From Pandoraea sp. (GTDB taxonomy: Bacteria > Pseudomonadota > Gammaproteobacteria > Burkholderiales > Burkholderiaceae), in assembly GCA_031291335.1 (NCBI GenBank), contig JARLJF010000145.1:33596-97595 (forward strand): a stretch of 64,000 bases of DNA, written 5' to 3'. A program made the position numbers and the translations under genes. Position 1 is the stretch's first letter. Each line of letters opens with the position of its first letter. Below, piece by piece: positions 19,620-28,029 of this stretch. The notes under the pieces were generated by a model that worked only from the letters and a program-made list of their open reading frames with translations, was not told where the DNA came from and searched no databases.

Positions 19620-20162
19620 TCAGGGCTGAGGAAAATAATCGACTTGCTGCGCAAACGTCTTGCGATCGGCGTCGAACACGCTGCGCGGCACGATCGCGTT
19701 CTCGCCCACCGCTCGGTCGAAAGACAGCTTGCCGTCGAGATGATCGATCTCGTGCTGCAACAGCTCAGCCTCGGCCAGCGGTAACTGCACCTTCGTGTGC
19801 ACTTCACCGCAGAGATCCAGGCAACGCACGGAGATGGAAGCGTAGCGCGCCACGCGCACCAACGTCTCCGGGAAACACATGCAATCGTCCCAGAGCGTGA
19901 CGCGTTCGTCGCTCGTCCAAACGATCTCCGGATTGACGATCACGTCGGGCCAGCCCGGCACGGCGAGCGCAATCATGCGCCGGTCGATGTTGATTTGCGG
20001 CGCGGCAATGGCACGTCCGAAGCCATGCGCCGCACGAAAGGCGGCTAACGCCTCACACAGATCGGCGGCATCGCGGCGCACGGCCGGATCGTGAATGTCC
20101 ACCACCTCGGCAGCGATCCTGCTCAGCGACGGCGCGCCGACTCGGAGAATCTGGCGCGTCAT
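19620..20162 (-). CDS. def: Atypical peptide deformylase
   Basis: Metallohydrolase fold that removes N-formyl groups from nascent proteins. 180 residues starting MTRQILRVGAPSLSRIA, a normal PDF N-terminus. Motif 3 QHEIDHLDG, with both metal His residues and the catalytic Glu, is intact. Motif 1 reads GRAIAAPQI (second Gly of GxGxAAPQ replaced by Ala). Motif 2 reads DDCMCFPE instead of EGCLS, keeping the metal-ligand Cys. The frame stays open to an ATG at 20294, but that lies at the predicted transcription start, so 20162 is preferred. It is probably a second deformylase beside a housekeeping def elsewhere. Confidence 0.8.
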   Translation of the reverse strand: MTRQILRVGAPSLSRIAAEVVDIHDPAVRRDAADLCEALAAFRAAHGFGRAIAAPQINIDRRMIALAVPGWPDVIVNPEIVWTSDERVTLWDDCMCFPETLVRVARYASISVRCLDLCGEVHTKVQLPLAEAELLQHEIDHLDGKLSFDRAVGENAIVPRSVFDADRKTFAQQVDYFPQP

Positions 20163-20627
20163 GATGCCGTTGGGATCACGATAAGGTCCGCGCAGGCAGC
20201 ACGGTGGCAAAGCAGCGGAAGTGGCATAAGTGGAATCGGTAGCATCGTCATTGGCAACATCGGAATTCACGAATATCGATTGAGCGAATACCACGATTGT
20301 AGAGAACCGCCACGAAATGCAATTTCGTTAGCCATGCCTTTACGTCAATAAACACTCATCGACCGGCGAGCGGCACTGGGTACACCGGCGTGGCGCAAAA
20401 AAAGTCCCACCGGAATCCTCCCGCCCGATCGTTGAGAACTCAATTCCCCACCAATACCGACTTTCATTCGCCATAAAAAATCACACAACACCGACACTTT
20501 CCCAAGTCTTGTCAGTCGAAACGCCCGATTAGGCAGCCTGACGGGTGCCGGGCGGGAGTCATCATCCCGCGAAGACACTCGGCCACTGACGAACAGGCCG
20601 GGAAGAAACGGTCGGCGGAGACAACGA
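20163..20627. other. 465-base divergent region between def-like and eptA-like genes
   Basis: Contains a minus-strand promoter candidate (20296-20322) for the deformylase. The remaining 300 bases are less GC-rich than the surroundings and show no coding sequence or strong hairpin that I can support. Confidence 0.4.
20296..20322 (-). promoter_or_regulatory. Candidate promoter of the deformylase-like gene
   Basis: On the minus strand TTGCAT (20322-20317), 15-base spacer, TACAAT (20301-20296). Transcription would begin near 20289, downstream of the alternative ATG at 20294. Confidence 0.4.
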
Positions 20628-22301
20628 TTGAACCCCCTATGGCATCGGCTTTATCTTGGATTGGGCGGTCTGGCCGCGTTCTGGGCGCTCGGCATGGTGA
20701 GCGCCAACGAATTCGGCAAGAGCGCCGCGCTCATGGCAACCGCCCTGCCCGGTCTTGCCGGGCTTTGCCTGCTACTGCGCGCGCGGCCCACGTGGTTGAG
20801 CATCACCACCCTCAGCATCATCGCCGTGTTCTTCCTCGACGCGGCCACCAAGGGCTTCCTGCGCGACTACTTCGGCATGCGCCCCAATCACCTGCTGGTA
20901 CTGCACGCGGTGTTCAACACCAATCCGTCAGAGACCGGCGAGTTCTTCCGTCATCATTGGCGCGATGTCTTTGAAGCCAGCGCCGCTTTCGTCGTATTGT
21001 TGGCCGCTGTCGTCTTCGGCGAGCGCCGCCTTGCACGAGGGGAGGCCAGTCGACCGCGCGCGCCGATCCGACGCACCGCAAAGTCGGCTGTCGTAGCGCT
21101 GCTGACCGCCTTTCTTGCGCTGCACCTCAACCCGACCATGGCCAAGGAGAATCCGCTGCTCTACTGGCCGATGCGCTATCTCGATTACAAGGGGCAGGCC
21201 GATCACGCGGCACAGTTGCAGCGCGATCTGGAGCGCAACATGGCGCAACGGGCGGATTGGCGCGTGCAGTATCGCGGGCCGGACAAAAACACCGTCGTCT
21301 GGGTCATCGGCGAGAGCCTGAACCGCAACAACATGTCGCTCTACGGTTATGCGCGCAACACCACGCCCATGCTCGATTCGTTGCGCGACGATCTCACGGT
21401 GTTCCGCGATGTCGTGTCGTCGGAACCGGCGACGATGTCGTCGCTCATGAAGATGCTCACGCCCGCCAGCCTCGACGATCCCGAGGCGTGGACTCGCCAG
21501 CCTGATGTCGTCATGCTCGCGAAGGAAGCCGGGTATCGCACGTACTGGATCTCGAATCAGGTGCCCAACGATGGTTGGCTTGGGTTGGTGGCCAATCGTG
21601 CCGACGAGCAAGTGTTCATCAACAAGGGGTACGGACGCGGCGAGAATAATGTCGACGGCAATCTGCTGCCGGCGTTTGACGCGGCACTGGCCGGCGACGC
21701 CCCGAGGAAGCTGATCGTCGTGCACCTGCTGGGCGCCCACCCGACCTACGATATGCGCTATCCGGCGGCATTCGCTCGCTTCGACAATACCGACGATGCC
21801 GTGATGGCCTCGCTCGCGGCACAAGGCAGATCGATGTGGGTGCGGCACCAGCGCAACGAATACGACAACGCCATCGCGTACAACGATTTCGTGGTCTCGA
21901 ACCTGATTCGTAAGACGATGGCGGCCAGCACACAAACCGATGCGAGCCTGCTGTTCAGTTCCGACCATGCACAGGAAGTCGGTCATACGCGCGATCACGC
22001 CGGGCAATCGGCGGCCGATGCGTCCGGTTACGAGATTCCGATGATTGTGTGGTCGCGCGATGTGAAGGCCAGTGGCAAGCCTCATAGCGAAGCTCGCTCC
22101 GACGCGAACGACACCCTGTCGCAAGCCGCACTCGAAGCCCGCCCGTATCAGACCGACCGGCTCGACCACACACTGCTGGGTTTGCTCGGCATCGACACGC
22201 GCTACTACAGCGCCGCGGACGATCTGCTCAGTCCGGCCTTCACGCCGCACATGCGCCGCATCAACGGTCGGGCGTACCCCTCGGATCAACCCGACGGATA
22301 A
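20628..22301 (+). CDS. Phosphoethanolamine transferase, EptA/CptA type
   Basis: Inner-membrane enzyme of the sulfatase superfamily that transfers phosphoethanolamine from phosphatidylethanolamine to an envelope acceptor such as lipid A or LPS core. Five N-terminal membrane segments (about residues 8-25, 33-50, 57-75, 112-130, 147-165) precede a periplasmic catalytic domain. The nucleophile region is VIGESLNRNNMSLYGYARN, and the metal-binding LFSSDHAQEVGHTRDH is near residue 440. The nucleophile position is Ser followed by Leu, where EptA has Thr. The start is a TTG with GGAG 7 bases upstream, and the next ATG would cut the first membrane helix. 557 residues. Acceptor unknown. Confidence 0.87.
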   Translation: MNPLWHRLYLGLGGLAAFWALGMVSANEFGKSAALMATALPGLAGLCLLLRARPTWLSITTLSIIAVFFLDAATKGFLRDYFGMRPNHLLVLHAVFNTNPSETGEFFRHHWRDVFEASAAFVVLLAAVVFGERRLARGEASRPRAPIRRTAKSAVVALLTAFLALHLNPTMAKENPLLYWPMRYLDYKGQADHAAQLQRDLERNMAQRADWRVQYRGPDKNTVVWVIGESLNRNNMSLYGYARNTTPMLDSLRDDLTVFRDVVSSEPATMSSLMKMLTPASLDDPEAWTRQPDVVMLAKEAGYRTYWISNQVPNDGWLGLVANRADEQVFINKGYGRGENNVDGNLLPAFDAALAGDAPRKLIVVHLLGAHPTYDMRYPAAFARFDNTDDAVMASLAAQGRSMWVRHQRNEYDNAIAYNDFVVSNLIRKTMAASTQTDASLLFSSDHAQEVGHTRDHAGQSAADASGYEIPMIVWSRDVKASGKPHSEARSDANDTLSQAALEARPYQTDRLDHTLLGLLGIDTRYYSAADDLLSPAFTPHMRRINGRAYPSDQPDG

Positions 22302-22406
22302 TCACCTCACCATCACGCCATCCGAATTCAATCGCAAGAAACGGAGCGTTTCCCCGCGATCCCGCGCCTAGACTCCCCTCGTCAGTCCAATTCCGAGGGA
22401 ATCGTT

Positions 22407-23699
22407 ATGGCAGAGAAAGGGGCGCGACGCCCGAAAGGTCCGCCCGTCACATCGCTCGTGACATCGCTCTCGCATGCGAATCTCGCGGCGCAGTTCAGCG
22501 AACAGATGACGCTGGCCGTCATTCCCATCGTCGCCGTCATTGCACTCGGTGCCTCGGCCGAACAGACTGCCTCGTTGCAGGCGGCCACGACACTGCCCTT
22601 CCTGCTGCTCTCGCTGCCCGCCGGCGTGCTGGCCGATCGCTACCGCCGCAAACCGCTGATGGTGGCGACGGAGCTGCTACGCGCGCTTGCCCTGCTGGGT
22701 TTGTTCGCGCTGTTTCGCGCGCATCTGCTGACACTTTCCGCACTGGGTATGCTCGGCTTCGCGATGGCCACGGGCACAGTCGTATTCGGTGCGGCGGCCC
22801 CATCGCTGGTCGCGGCACTCATCGATCCTGCGGACCTGCTCACCGCGAATCGGCGGCTCGAGATCGCGCGCAGTATCGCCTTCACGGCAGGGCCCGCGTT
22901 GGGTGGCCTGTTTGCGGGATGGGCATCGGGCACGCTCGCCTTTGCCATCGCGTTCGTGCTCTCGATCGCCAGCGTCTATTGCCTGACGCGTTTGCCTGCG
23001 GAAGCACCGCGTGTGGCGTCCAGACGCCATTTTCTGCGTGAGCTGGCCGAAGGCGTGCGCTTCATCGCACACAGCCCCTATTTGCGGCCTATCGTGGCAA
23101 CGGCATTCGTCTTCAATACCTCGTGGTATCTGCTGCTCGCCATCTTCGCGTACTACGCCATTCACTCGCTGGCGTTCTCGGCACAGGCTGTCGGTATCGC
23201 GCTCGGGGTCTACGGTTTCGGTATGGTGTGCGGTGCGTTCGGCTATCGGCGCGTGGCAAAGCAACTGTCGTTCGGCCGGCAAATTGTGCTTGGCCCCGCC
23301 TGCGCCGTCATTGCATCGCTGCTGATGGTGACGACGTGGCGCCTGTCGGGCGGTGCGCTCACCTACGGCGTGGTATTTGCTGCGTTCTTTCTGTTCGGCT
23401 TCGGCCCGATCGTGTGGACGATCTCTACGACGTCGCTGCGACAGGTGGTGACACCGGGGGGGTTGATCGCTCGCGTATCGGCCGTCACGATGACGGCGAC
23501 CGCCGGCGCGCGTCCGTTCGGGGCCTTTCTTGGCGCGTGGCTGGCCTCGACACTCGGCACACGGTATTGCCTTGTCGCGGTGGCCGTCGGCTTCGCGGTA
23601 CAACTCGGCATCATTGTGTTTTCGCCGGCATCGCGACTGTCTGCCATCGAAGCCGTGTCGCTCGACACTGTGGCCACGGCCCAGGTCCCGGCCGCGTGA
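22407..23699 (+). CDS. Major facilitator superfamily transporter (EntS/MFS_3-like)
   Basis: 430-residue inner-membrane protein with about twelve hydrophobic segments. The loop between helices 2 and 3, AGVLADRYRRKPLMVATE, is the MFS motif A (GxLaDrxGrkxxl). The N-terminal pattern FSEQMTLAVIPIVAVIALG resembles the enterobactin-exporter or transmembrane-secretion-effector branch, so export is more likely than import. GAGGGAATCGTT precedes the ATG. It lies 105 bases after the phosphoethanolamine transferase and may share its transcript. Substrate unknown. Confidence 0.85.
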   Translation: MAEKGARRPKGPPVTSLVTSLSHANLAAQFSEQMTLAVIPIVAVIALGASAEQTASLQAATTLPFLLLSLPAGVLADRYRRKPLMVATELLRALALLGLFALFRAHLLTLSALGMLGFAMATGTVVFGAAAPSLVAALIDPADLLTANRRLEIARSIAFTAGPALGGLFAGWASGTLAFAIAFVLSIASVYCLTRLPAEAPRVASRRHFLRELAEGVRFIAHSPYLRPIVATAFVFNTSWYLLLAIFAYYAIHSLAFSAQAVGIALGVYGFGMVCGAFGYRRVAKQLSFGRQIVLGPACAVIASLLMVTTWRLSGGALTYGVVFAAFFLFGFGPIVWTISTTSLRQVVTPGGLIARVSAVTMTATAGARPFGAFLGAWLASTLGTRYCLVAVAVGFAVQLGIIVFSPASRLSAIEAVSLDTVATAQVPAA

Positions 23700-23713
23700 T
23701 CTGACGCTTGAAA

Positions 23714-23750
23714 TGAAAAAAGCCGACGCAGTGACCTGCGTCGGCTTTTC
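23714..23750. terminator. Bidirectional terminator between the MFS gene and gabD
   Basis: AGCCGACGCA/TGCGTCGGCT, 10 perfect pairs around a 6-base loop, flanked by AAAAA on one side and TTTT on the other. It serves the convergent MFS (+) and gabD (-) genes. Confidence 0.9.
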
Positions 23751-23786
23751 TTGCTACCGGGTGTTCGCTATCACACGATCAGGCGA

Positions 23787-25220
23787 TCAGACATCGAGAC
23801 GCGTCACGAACTTCGGTTGCAGGTACGCTTCGAGGGCTTCCGGGCCGCCTTCCGAACCGTAGCCGCTGTCCTTCACGCCGCCAAACGGCACTTCCGGCAG
23901 CGCCAGACCCGAATGGTTGATCGTCAGCATGCCGCTTTCCACGCGTGCGGACAGGCGTTGTGCCGTGCCGGCCGACGTGGTGTAGGCATACGCGGCCAGG
24001 CCATACGGCAGACGGTTGGCTTCAGCGATGGCTTCCTCTTCCGTGTCGAACGGATTGATGATCGCCACCGGGCCGAACGGCTCTTCGTGCATGATCTTCG
24101 CCGAGAGCGGCACATTGCACAGCACGGTCGGCGCGTAGAAGTGACCACCGTCGGCGGCGCGCTTGCCCCCCGTCTTCACCTCGGCACCATGGGCCACGGC
24201 GTCGTCCACGATGGCGCTGATGGCTTCGAAACGCTTGGCGTTCACCAGCGGACCCATCGTCGTTTCCGGGTCCAGACCGTTGCCCACGCGCACGGCTTCG
24301 GCCGCTTTCACGAAGGCTTCGACGAACTGGTTGTACACCCCCCGTTGCACGATGAAGCGCGTCGGCGCGATACACACCTGACCGGCGTTGCGGAACTTGC
24401 CGCCAGCGAGGTTGCGCACGGCGGCCGCAATATCAGCATCGTTGAAAATCAGCGCCGGGGCATGGCCGCCGAGTTCCATCGTCACGCGCTTCATGTGCAG
24501 CCCGGCCATCGCGGCCAGTTGCTTGCCCACCGGCGTGGAGCCCGTGAACGACACCTTGCGGATGGTCGGATGCGGAATCAGGTACGACGAAATCTCAGCC
24601 GGCACGCCATACACGAGGTTCAACACGCCATCGGGCAACCCCGCATCGGCGAAGGCGCGAATCAGCGCGGCAGGTGATGCCGGCGTTTCTTCCGGTGCCT
24701 TGACGATCACCGAGCAACCGGCAGCCAGGGCGGCGGAAACCTTGCGCACGACCTGGTTGACCGGGAAGTTCCACGGCGTGAAGGCCGCGACCGCGCCGAC
24801 CGGCGTCGGGATGACCAACTGCGTGACGTTCGGCACGCGCGACGGGATGAGGCGACCGTAGGCGCGCTTACCCTCTTCCGCGAAGAATTCGATGATATCG
24901 GCAGCGGAGAGCACCTCGCCCTTGGCTTCGCCAACAGGCTTGCCCTGCTCCAGCGTCATCTGACGTGCGATGTCGCCCACACGCTCACGCAGCAGACCGG
25001 CGGCCTTGCGCATGAGCTTGGCGCGCTCGAACGGGGCGATTTCGCGCCACTTGGCAAAGCCGGCTTCGGCGGCAGCCAGGGCAGCGTCCAGATCCGGCTG
25101 GGTCGCGCGCGCCACCGTACCGATGGTCTCGCCCGTGGCCGGATTCTCGATCGGCAGCGTCAGGCCTTCTACGCCCGCCTTCCACTGCCCATTGATGAAA
25201 AGTTCTACGTTGTGCGACAT
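23787..25220 (-). CDS. gabD: NAD(P)-dependent succinate-semialdehyde dehydrogenase
   Basis: Aldehyde-dehydrogenase-family enzyme oxidising succinate semialdehyde to succinate. Features are [20 protein letters not shown] (cofactor site), [14 protein letters not shown], the general-base Glu in [14 protein letters not shown], the catalytic Cys in [10 protein letters not shown] and [13 protein letters not shown]. 477 residues from ATG 25220, preceded by AGGAG. An upstream in-frame ATG at 25337 would add a non-conserved 39 residues. The substrate assignment is by family resemblance, and a related semialdehyde is possible. No gabT is nearby. Confidence 0.85.
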   Translation of the reverse strand: MSHNVELFINGQWKAGVEGLTLPIENPATGETIGTVARATQPDLDAALAAAEAGFAKWREIAPFERAKLMRKAAGLLRERVGDIARQMTLEQGKPVGEAKGEVLSAADIIEFFAEEGKRAYGRLIPSRVPNVTQLVIPTPVGAVAAFTPWNFPVNQVVRKVSAALAAGCSVIVKAPEETPASPAALIRAFADAGLPDGVLNLVYGVPAEISSYLIPHPTIRKVSFTGSTPVGKQLAAMAGLHMKRVTMELGGHAPALIFNDADIAAAVRNLAGGKFRNAGQVCIAPTRFIVQRGVYNQFVEAFVKAAEAVRVGNGLDPETTMGPLVNAKRFEAISAIVDDAVAHGAEVKTGGKRAADGGHFYAPTVLCNVPLSAKIMHEEPFGPVAIINPFDTEEEAIAEANRLPYGLAAYAYTTSAGTAQRLSARVESGMLTINHSGLALPEVPFGGVKDSGYGSEGGPEALEAYLQPKFVTRLDV

Positions 25221-25330
25221 GCTGAAGTCTCCTGTTGGCAACACGCCCAACAGCATAACGCAGGCTGCGGATTCCTGTTGCCTTCCCACGGTGTCCGGCT
25301 GCGTCGGCGCGACAGACATCTCATCACATG

Positions 25331-25386
25331 AAATCAAAAGGGCCGGTAGCGAAAGGCGTGTTTCATCTCCCTTCGCTGCCGGCCCT
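25331..25386 (-). terminator. Terminator downstream of hisC
   Basis: 15-bp stem (25372-25386 with 25339-25353, one G-U pair) with an 18-base loop, followed on the minus strand by CTTTTGATTT. It separates the metZ-hisC transcript from gabD. Confidence 0.7.
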
Positions 25387-25473
25387 CATGAGATCGGACT
25401 ATCCGGTGTTGGCGTCTGCGCCAGAGTGCCGGAGCACGCCGACGCCAAAACGCTGCAACGTCCGGACGATGCT

Positions 25474-26547
25474 TCAGCCCGCCGCCAGAATTTCCTTCAA
25501 TGCGTTCGTGAAGGTCTGGCACTCGGCTTCCGTGCCCACCGTGATGCGCAGGAACTGCGCCACGCGCGCGTGCTTGAAGTGGCGCACGATGATCGAGCGT
25601 TCACGCAGCGCTGCGGCCAGTTGCGCCGCATCGTGCGATGGGTGACGCGCGAACACGAAGTTCGCCGTCGATGGCAGCACGTTGAAGCCAAGGGCCTCCA
25701 GACGTGCGACCAACCCTTCGCGGCTTGCAATCACGGCCTGACGCGTCTGGTCGAAATACGCTTCGTCTTCGATGGCCGCCACGCCGGCCGCCTGAGCGAG
25801 CCGATCGAGCGGGTACGAGTTGAAGCTGTTCTTCACTCGCTCGAGCGCTTCGATCAGATCCGGGTGGCCAATAGCGAAGCCCAGACGCAACCCGGCCAGC
25901 GAGCGCGACTTCGACAGTGTCTGCACCACGAGCAGGTTCGGATACTTTGCGATCAGTCCGGCAGCGCTCTCGCCACCGAAGTCGATGTAAGCCTCGTCGA
26001 TCACCACCACCGAATCCGGATTCCCCCCCAGCAAACGCTCGATTTCGCCGCAGGCCAGCACGCGGCCTGTCGGCGCGTTCGGATTCGGGAAAATGACGCC
26101 GCCGTTCGGCTTGAGATAATCGTCGACTCGAATCTCGAACGTCTCGGTCAACGGCACGTTTTCGAACGCCACACCGTACAGCCCGCAGTACACCGGGTAG
26201 AAGCTGTACGTGATGTCGGGGAACAGAATCGGCTTGTCGTGCTTCAGCAAGCCCTGAAACACGTTCGCCAGCACTTCGTCCGACCCATTGCCCACGTGCA
26301 CATTGGCCACCTCGAGACCGAAGCGCTTGGCGATAGTCTGCTTGAAGCGGCGCGCGTCGGGATCGGGGTACAGCTTGAGCGCATCGGCATCGCTGCCGAG
26401 GGCCTCACGAATCGCCGCCAGCACACGCGGCGACGGACCATACGGGTTCTCGTTGGTATTGAGCTTGATGAGGCGCTGCATCTGCGGCTGCTCACCGGGC
26501 ACATAGGGCGTCAGATCGGCAACGCCCGCACTCCAGAATCGACTCAT
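25474..26547 (-). CDS. hisC: Histidinol-phosphate aminotransferase
   Basis: PLP enzyme of histidine synthesis, converting imidazole-acetol phosphate to histidinol phosphate. [18 protein letters not shown] is the family N-terminal signature, and [18 protein letters not shown] contains the PLP lysine. [12 protein letters not shown] and [12 protein letters not shown] are also conserved. 357 residues from the ATG at 26547 (GGAG upstream), 14 bases after the metZ stop, so probably cotranscribed with metZ. This is likely a second hisC copy outside the his operon, common in Burkholderiaceae, and it could also transaminate aromatic substrates. Confidence 0.87.
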   Translation of the reverse strand: MSRFWSAGVADLTPYVPGEQPQMQRLIKLNTNENPYGPSPRVLAAIREALGSDADALKLYPDPDARRFKQTIAKRFGLEVANVHVGNGSDEVLANVFQGLLKHDKPILFPDITYSFYPVYCGLYGVAFENVPLTETFEIRVDDYLKPNGGVIFPNPNAPTGRVLACGEIERLLGGNPDSVVVIDEAYIDFGGESAAGLIAKYPNLLVVQTLSKSRSLAGLRLGFAIGHPDLIEALERVKNSFNSYPLDRLAQAAGVAAIEDEAYFDQTRQAVIASREGLVARLEALGFNVLPSTANFVFARHPSHDAAQLAAALRERSIIVRHFKHARVAQFLRITVGTEAECQTFTNALKEILAAG

Positions 26548-26561
26548 GACGACCGCTCCGC

Positions 26562-27749
26562 TCAACTCGCGAGACCGCGCACCAGATCGGCCTGAATGTC
26601 AGCCGGCGACTCCAGTCCCACCGCCAGACGAATCAGACCTTCCGTGATGCCCGCGGCAGCACGCGCTTCCGGCGTGATGCGACCGTGCGTCGTGCTCGCC
26701 GGATGCGTGATCGTGGTACGCGTATCGCCCAGATTGCCGGTGATCGAGCACACGCGCGTGTTGTCGATCACGCGCCAGGCGTTCTCGCGCTGCTCGGCAG
26801 GCGTCGCGCCCTTGAGTTCGAACGCGACAATCGCCCCGCCAGCCTTCTGTTGACGTTTCGCCAGTTCATACTGCGGATGCGACGGCAGCCCCGGGTAGAA
26901 CACGCGAGCCACTTGCGGCTGCTGCTCCAGCCATTGCGCCAACGCAAATGCATTGGCCGACTGCCGCTCGATGCGCAGCGACAGCGTCTCCATGCCCTTG
27001 AGCAACACCCAGGCGTTGAACGCCGAGAGCGTCGGGCCCGCGCTGCGCACGAACGGGAAGACCTTGCCCATGATGAAGTCCTTCGTGCCGACAATCGCGC
27101 CGCCCAGCACACGACCCTGACCGTCGAGGTACTTCGTGGCCGAGTGCACCACGACGTCCGCACCGTACTCAATCGGACGTTGCAATGCCGGTGTGCAGAA
27201 ACAGTTGTCGACGACGAACAGCGCGCCCGCTTCCTTCGCGATCTTGCCGATGGCCGTGATGTCGGCGATATCGGTGAGCGGGTTGGACGGCGTTTCGAGG
27301 AAGAACATCTTCGTGTTCGGACGAATCGCGGCGCGCCAGGCGTCGAGATCGGTCGGATCGACGAAGGTCGTCTCGACACCGAAGCGGCTGAAGATCGTGG
27401 AGAAGACGTTCAGCGTGGAGCCGAAAATGCTTTGCGAGCTAACGAGGTGATCGCCGGCCGAGAGCACGGTCATCACGACCGAGACGATGGCGCTCATGCC
27501 CGAGGCGGTCGCCATGCAGGCCTCGCCACCTTCGAGCGCAGCCAGACGGTCCTGAAACATCGACACGGTCGGGTTGGTAAAGCGCGAGTAGGTGAAGCCC
27601 TCCTCCGAATGCGCGAAGCGTTCGGCGGCCTCGGCCGCGCTCTTGAATACGAAGCTCGAGGTCAGGTAAAGCGCCTCGGAATGCTCACCAAACTCGGAGC
27701 GCTGCGTGCCCGCGCGCACCGCCAGGGTATCGAAGTCGAAGGAGTCCAT
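26562..27749 (-). CDS. metZ: O-succinylhomoserine sulfhydrylase
   Basis: Cys/Met-metabolism PLP enzyme that makes homocysteine from O-succinylhomoserine and sulfide, the direct sulfhydrylation route to methionine. The N-terminal part has [20 protein letters not shown] and the PLP lysine is in [35 protein letters not shown] and [14 protein letters not shown] are family segments. 395 residues from [11 protein letters not shown]. An ATG five codons upstream (27764) is equally usable. The leader carries a SAM-II-like aptamer and an intrinsic terminator ending 22-37 bases before the start, which suggests methionine-responsive control. Confidence 0.93.
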   Translation of the reverse strand: MDSFDFDTLAVRAGTQRSEFGEHSEALYLTSSFVFKSAAEAAERFAHSEEGFTYSRFTNPTVSMFQDRLAALEGGEACMATASGMSAIVSVVMTVLSAGDHLVSSQSIFGSTLNVFSTIFSRFGVETTFVDPTDLDAWRAAIRPNTKMFFLETPSNPLTDIADITAIGKIAKEAGALFVVDNCFCTPALQRPIEYGADVVVHSATKYLDGQGRVLGGAIVGTKDFIMGKVFPFVRSAGPTLSAFNAWVLLKGMETLSLRIERQSANAFALAQWLEQQPQVARVFYPGLPSHPQYELAKRQQKAGGAIVAFELKGATPAEQRENAWRVIDNTRVCSITGNLGDTRTTITHPASTTHGRITPEARAAAGITEGLIRLAVGLESPADIQADLVRGLAS

Positions 27750-27786
27750 CGTGTATCTCGTCATTGGGTTGGCCCGATCGCCGGCC

Positions 27787-27827
27787 AAAAAAAGAAAAGC
27801 CCGTTTCGCTATTCAGCAAAACGGGCT
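27787..27827 (-). terminator. Intrinsic terminator (attenuator) just upstream of metZ
   Basis: On the minus strand AGCCCGTTT/AAACGGGCT (9 pairs), a mismatch, three further pairs and a small loop, then TTTTCTTTTTTT. It ends 22 bases before the first possible metZ start, too close for a separate promoter downstream. It must therefore attenuate metZ, end purF read-through, or both. Confidence 0.85.
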
Positions 27828-27847
27828 CGAAATCCATCTGTCTAGGC

Positions 27848-27911
27848 CTCGCTTTAGCTGTTTCGGGGATATTTCCCCCACGTCCGCAAGCTGAAATCAA
27901 ATCGACGTGAG
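27848..27911 (-). promoter_or_regulatory. SAM-II-like riboswitch aptamer in the metZ leader
   Basis: On the minus strand P1 is CACGUC (27909-27904) with GACGUG (27884-27879). Its loop starts GAUUUG and contains GCUUGC. CUUGC (27890-27886) can pair with GCGAG (27852-27848) beyond P1, making an H-type pseudoknot. An A-rich connector GAAACAGCUAAAG precedes the 3' pseudoknot strand. GAUUUG, GCUUGC and GCUAAAG are the segments I recall as conserved in the alphaproteobacterial metA/metX SAM-II element. An extra GGGG/CCCC hairpin (about 27864-27879) is inserted. It sits in front of a methionine gene and a terminator. The class assignment is inference. Confidence 0.65.
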
Positions 27912-27915
27912 AAGC

Positions 27916-27944
27916 AGTGTAGCACGTTGCCCGCAGGGAAGGAA
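27916..27944 (-). promoter_or_regulatory. Candidate metZ promoter
   Basis: TACACT at 27921-27916 with a weak T-rich -35 (TTCCTT, 17-base spacer). It would start the transcript at about the 5' edge of the aptamer. Confidence 0.45.
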
Positions 27945-28029
27945 AACCCCCGCCGCGCGGCTGGCGCTTGCCCTGCCGGGCTGCCCCGGCGTTCGGGAGC
28001 ATGCGGCAGCGGCGCGCCTCAGGTACCGC

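Noticed and set aside
19620..20294. Longer deformylase starting at 20294
   Set aside because: The extra 44 residues do not fit the family and the ATG lies where transcription is predicted to begin.
26685..27845. 386-codon open frame opposite metZ
   Set aside because: Shadow of metZ; no ribosome-binding site and Arg-rich composition.
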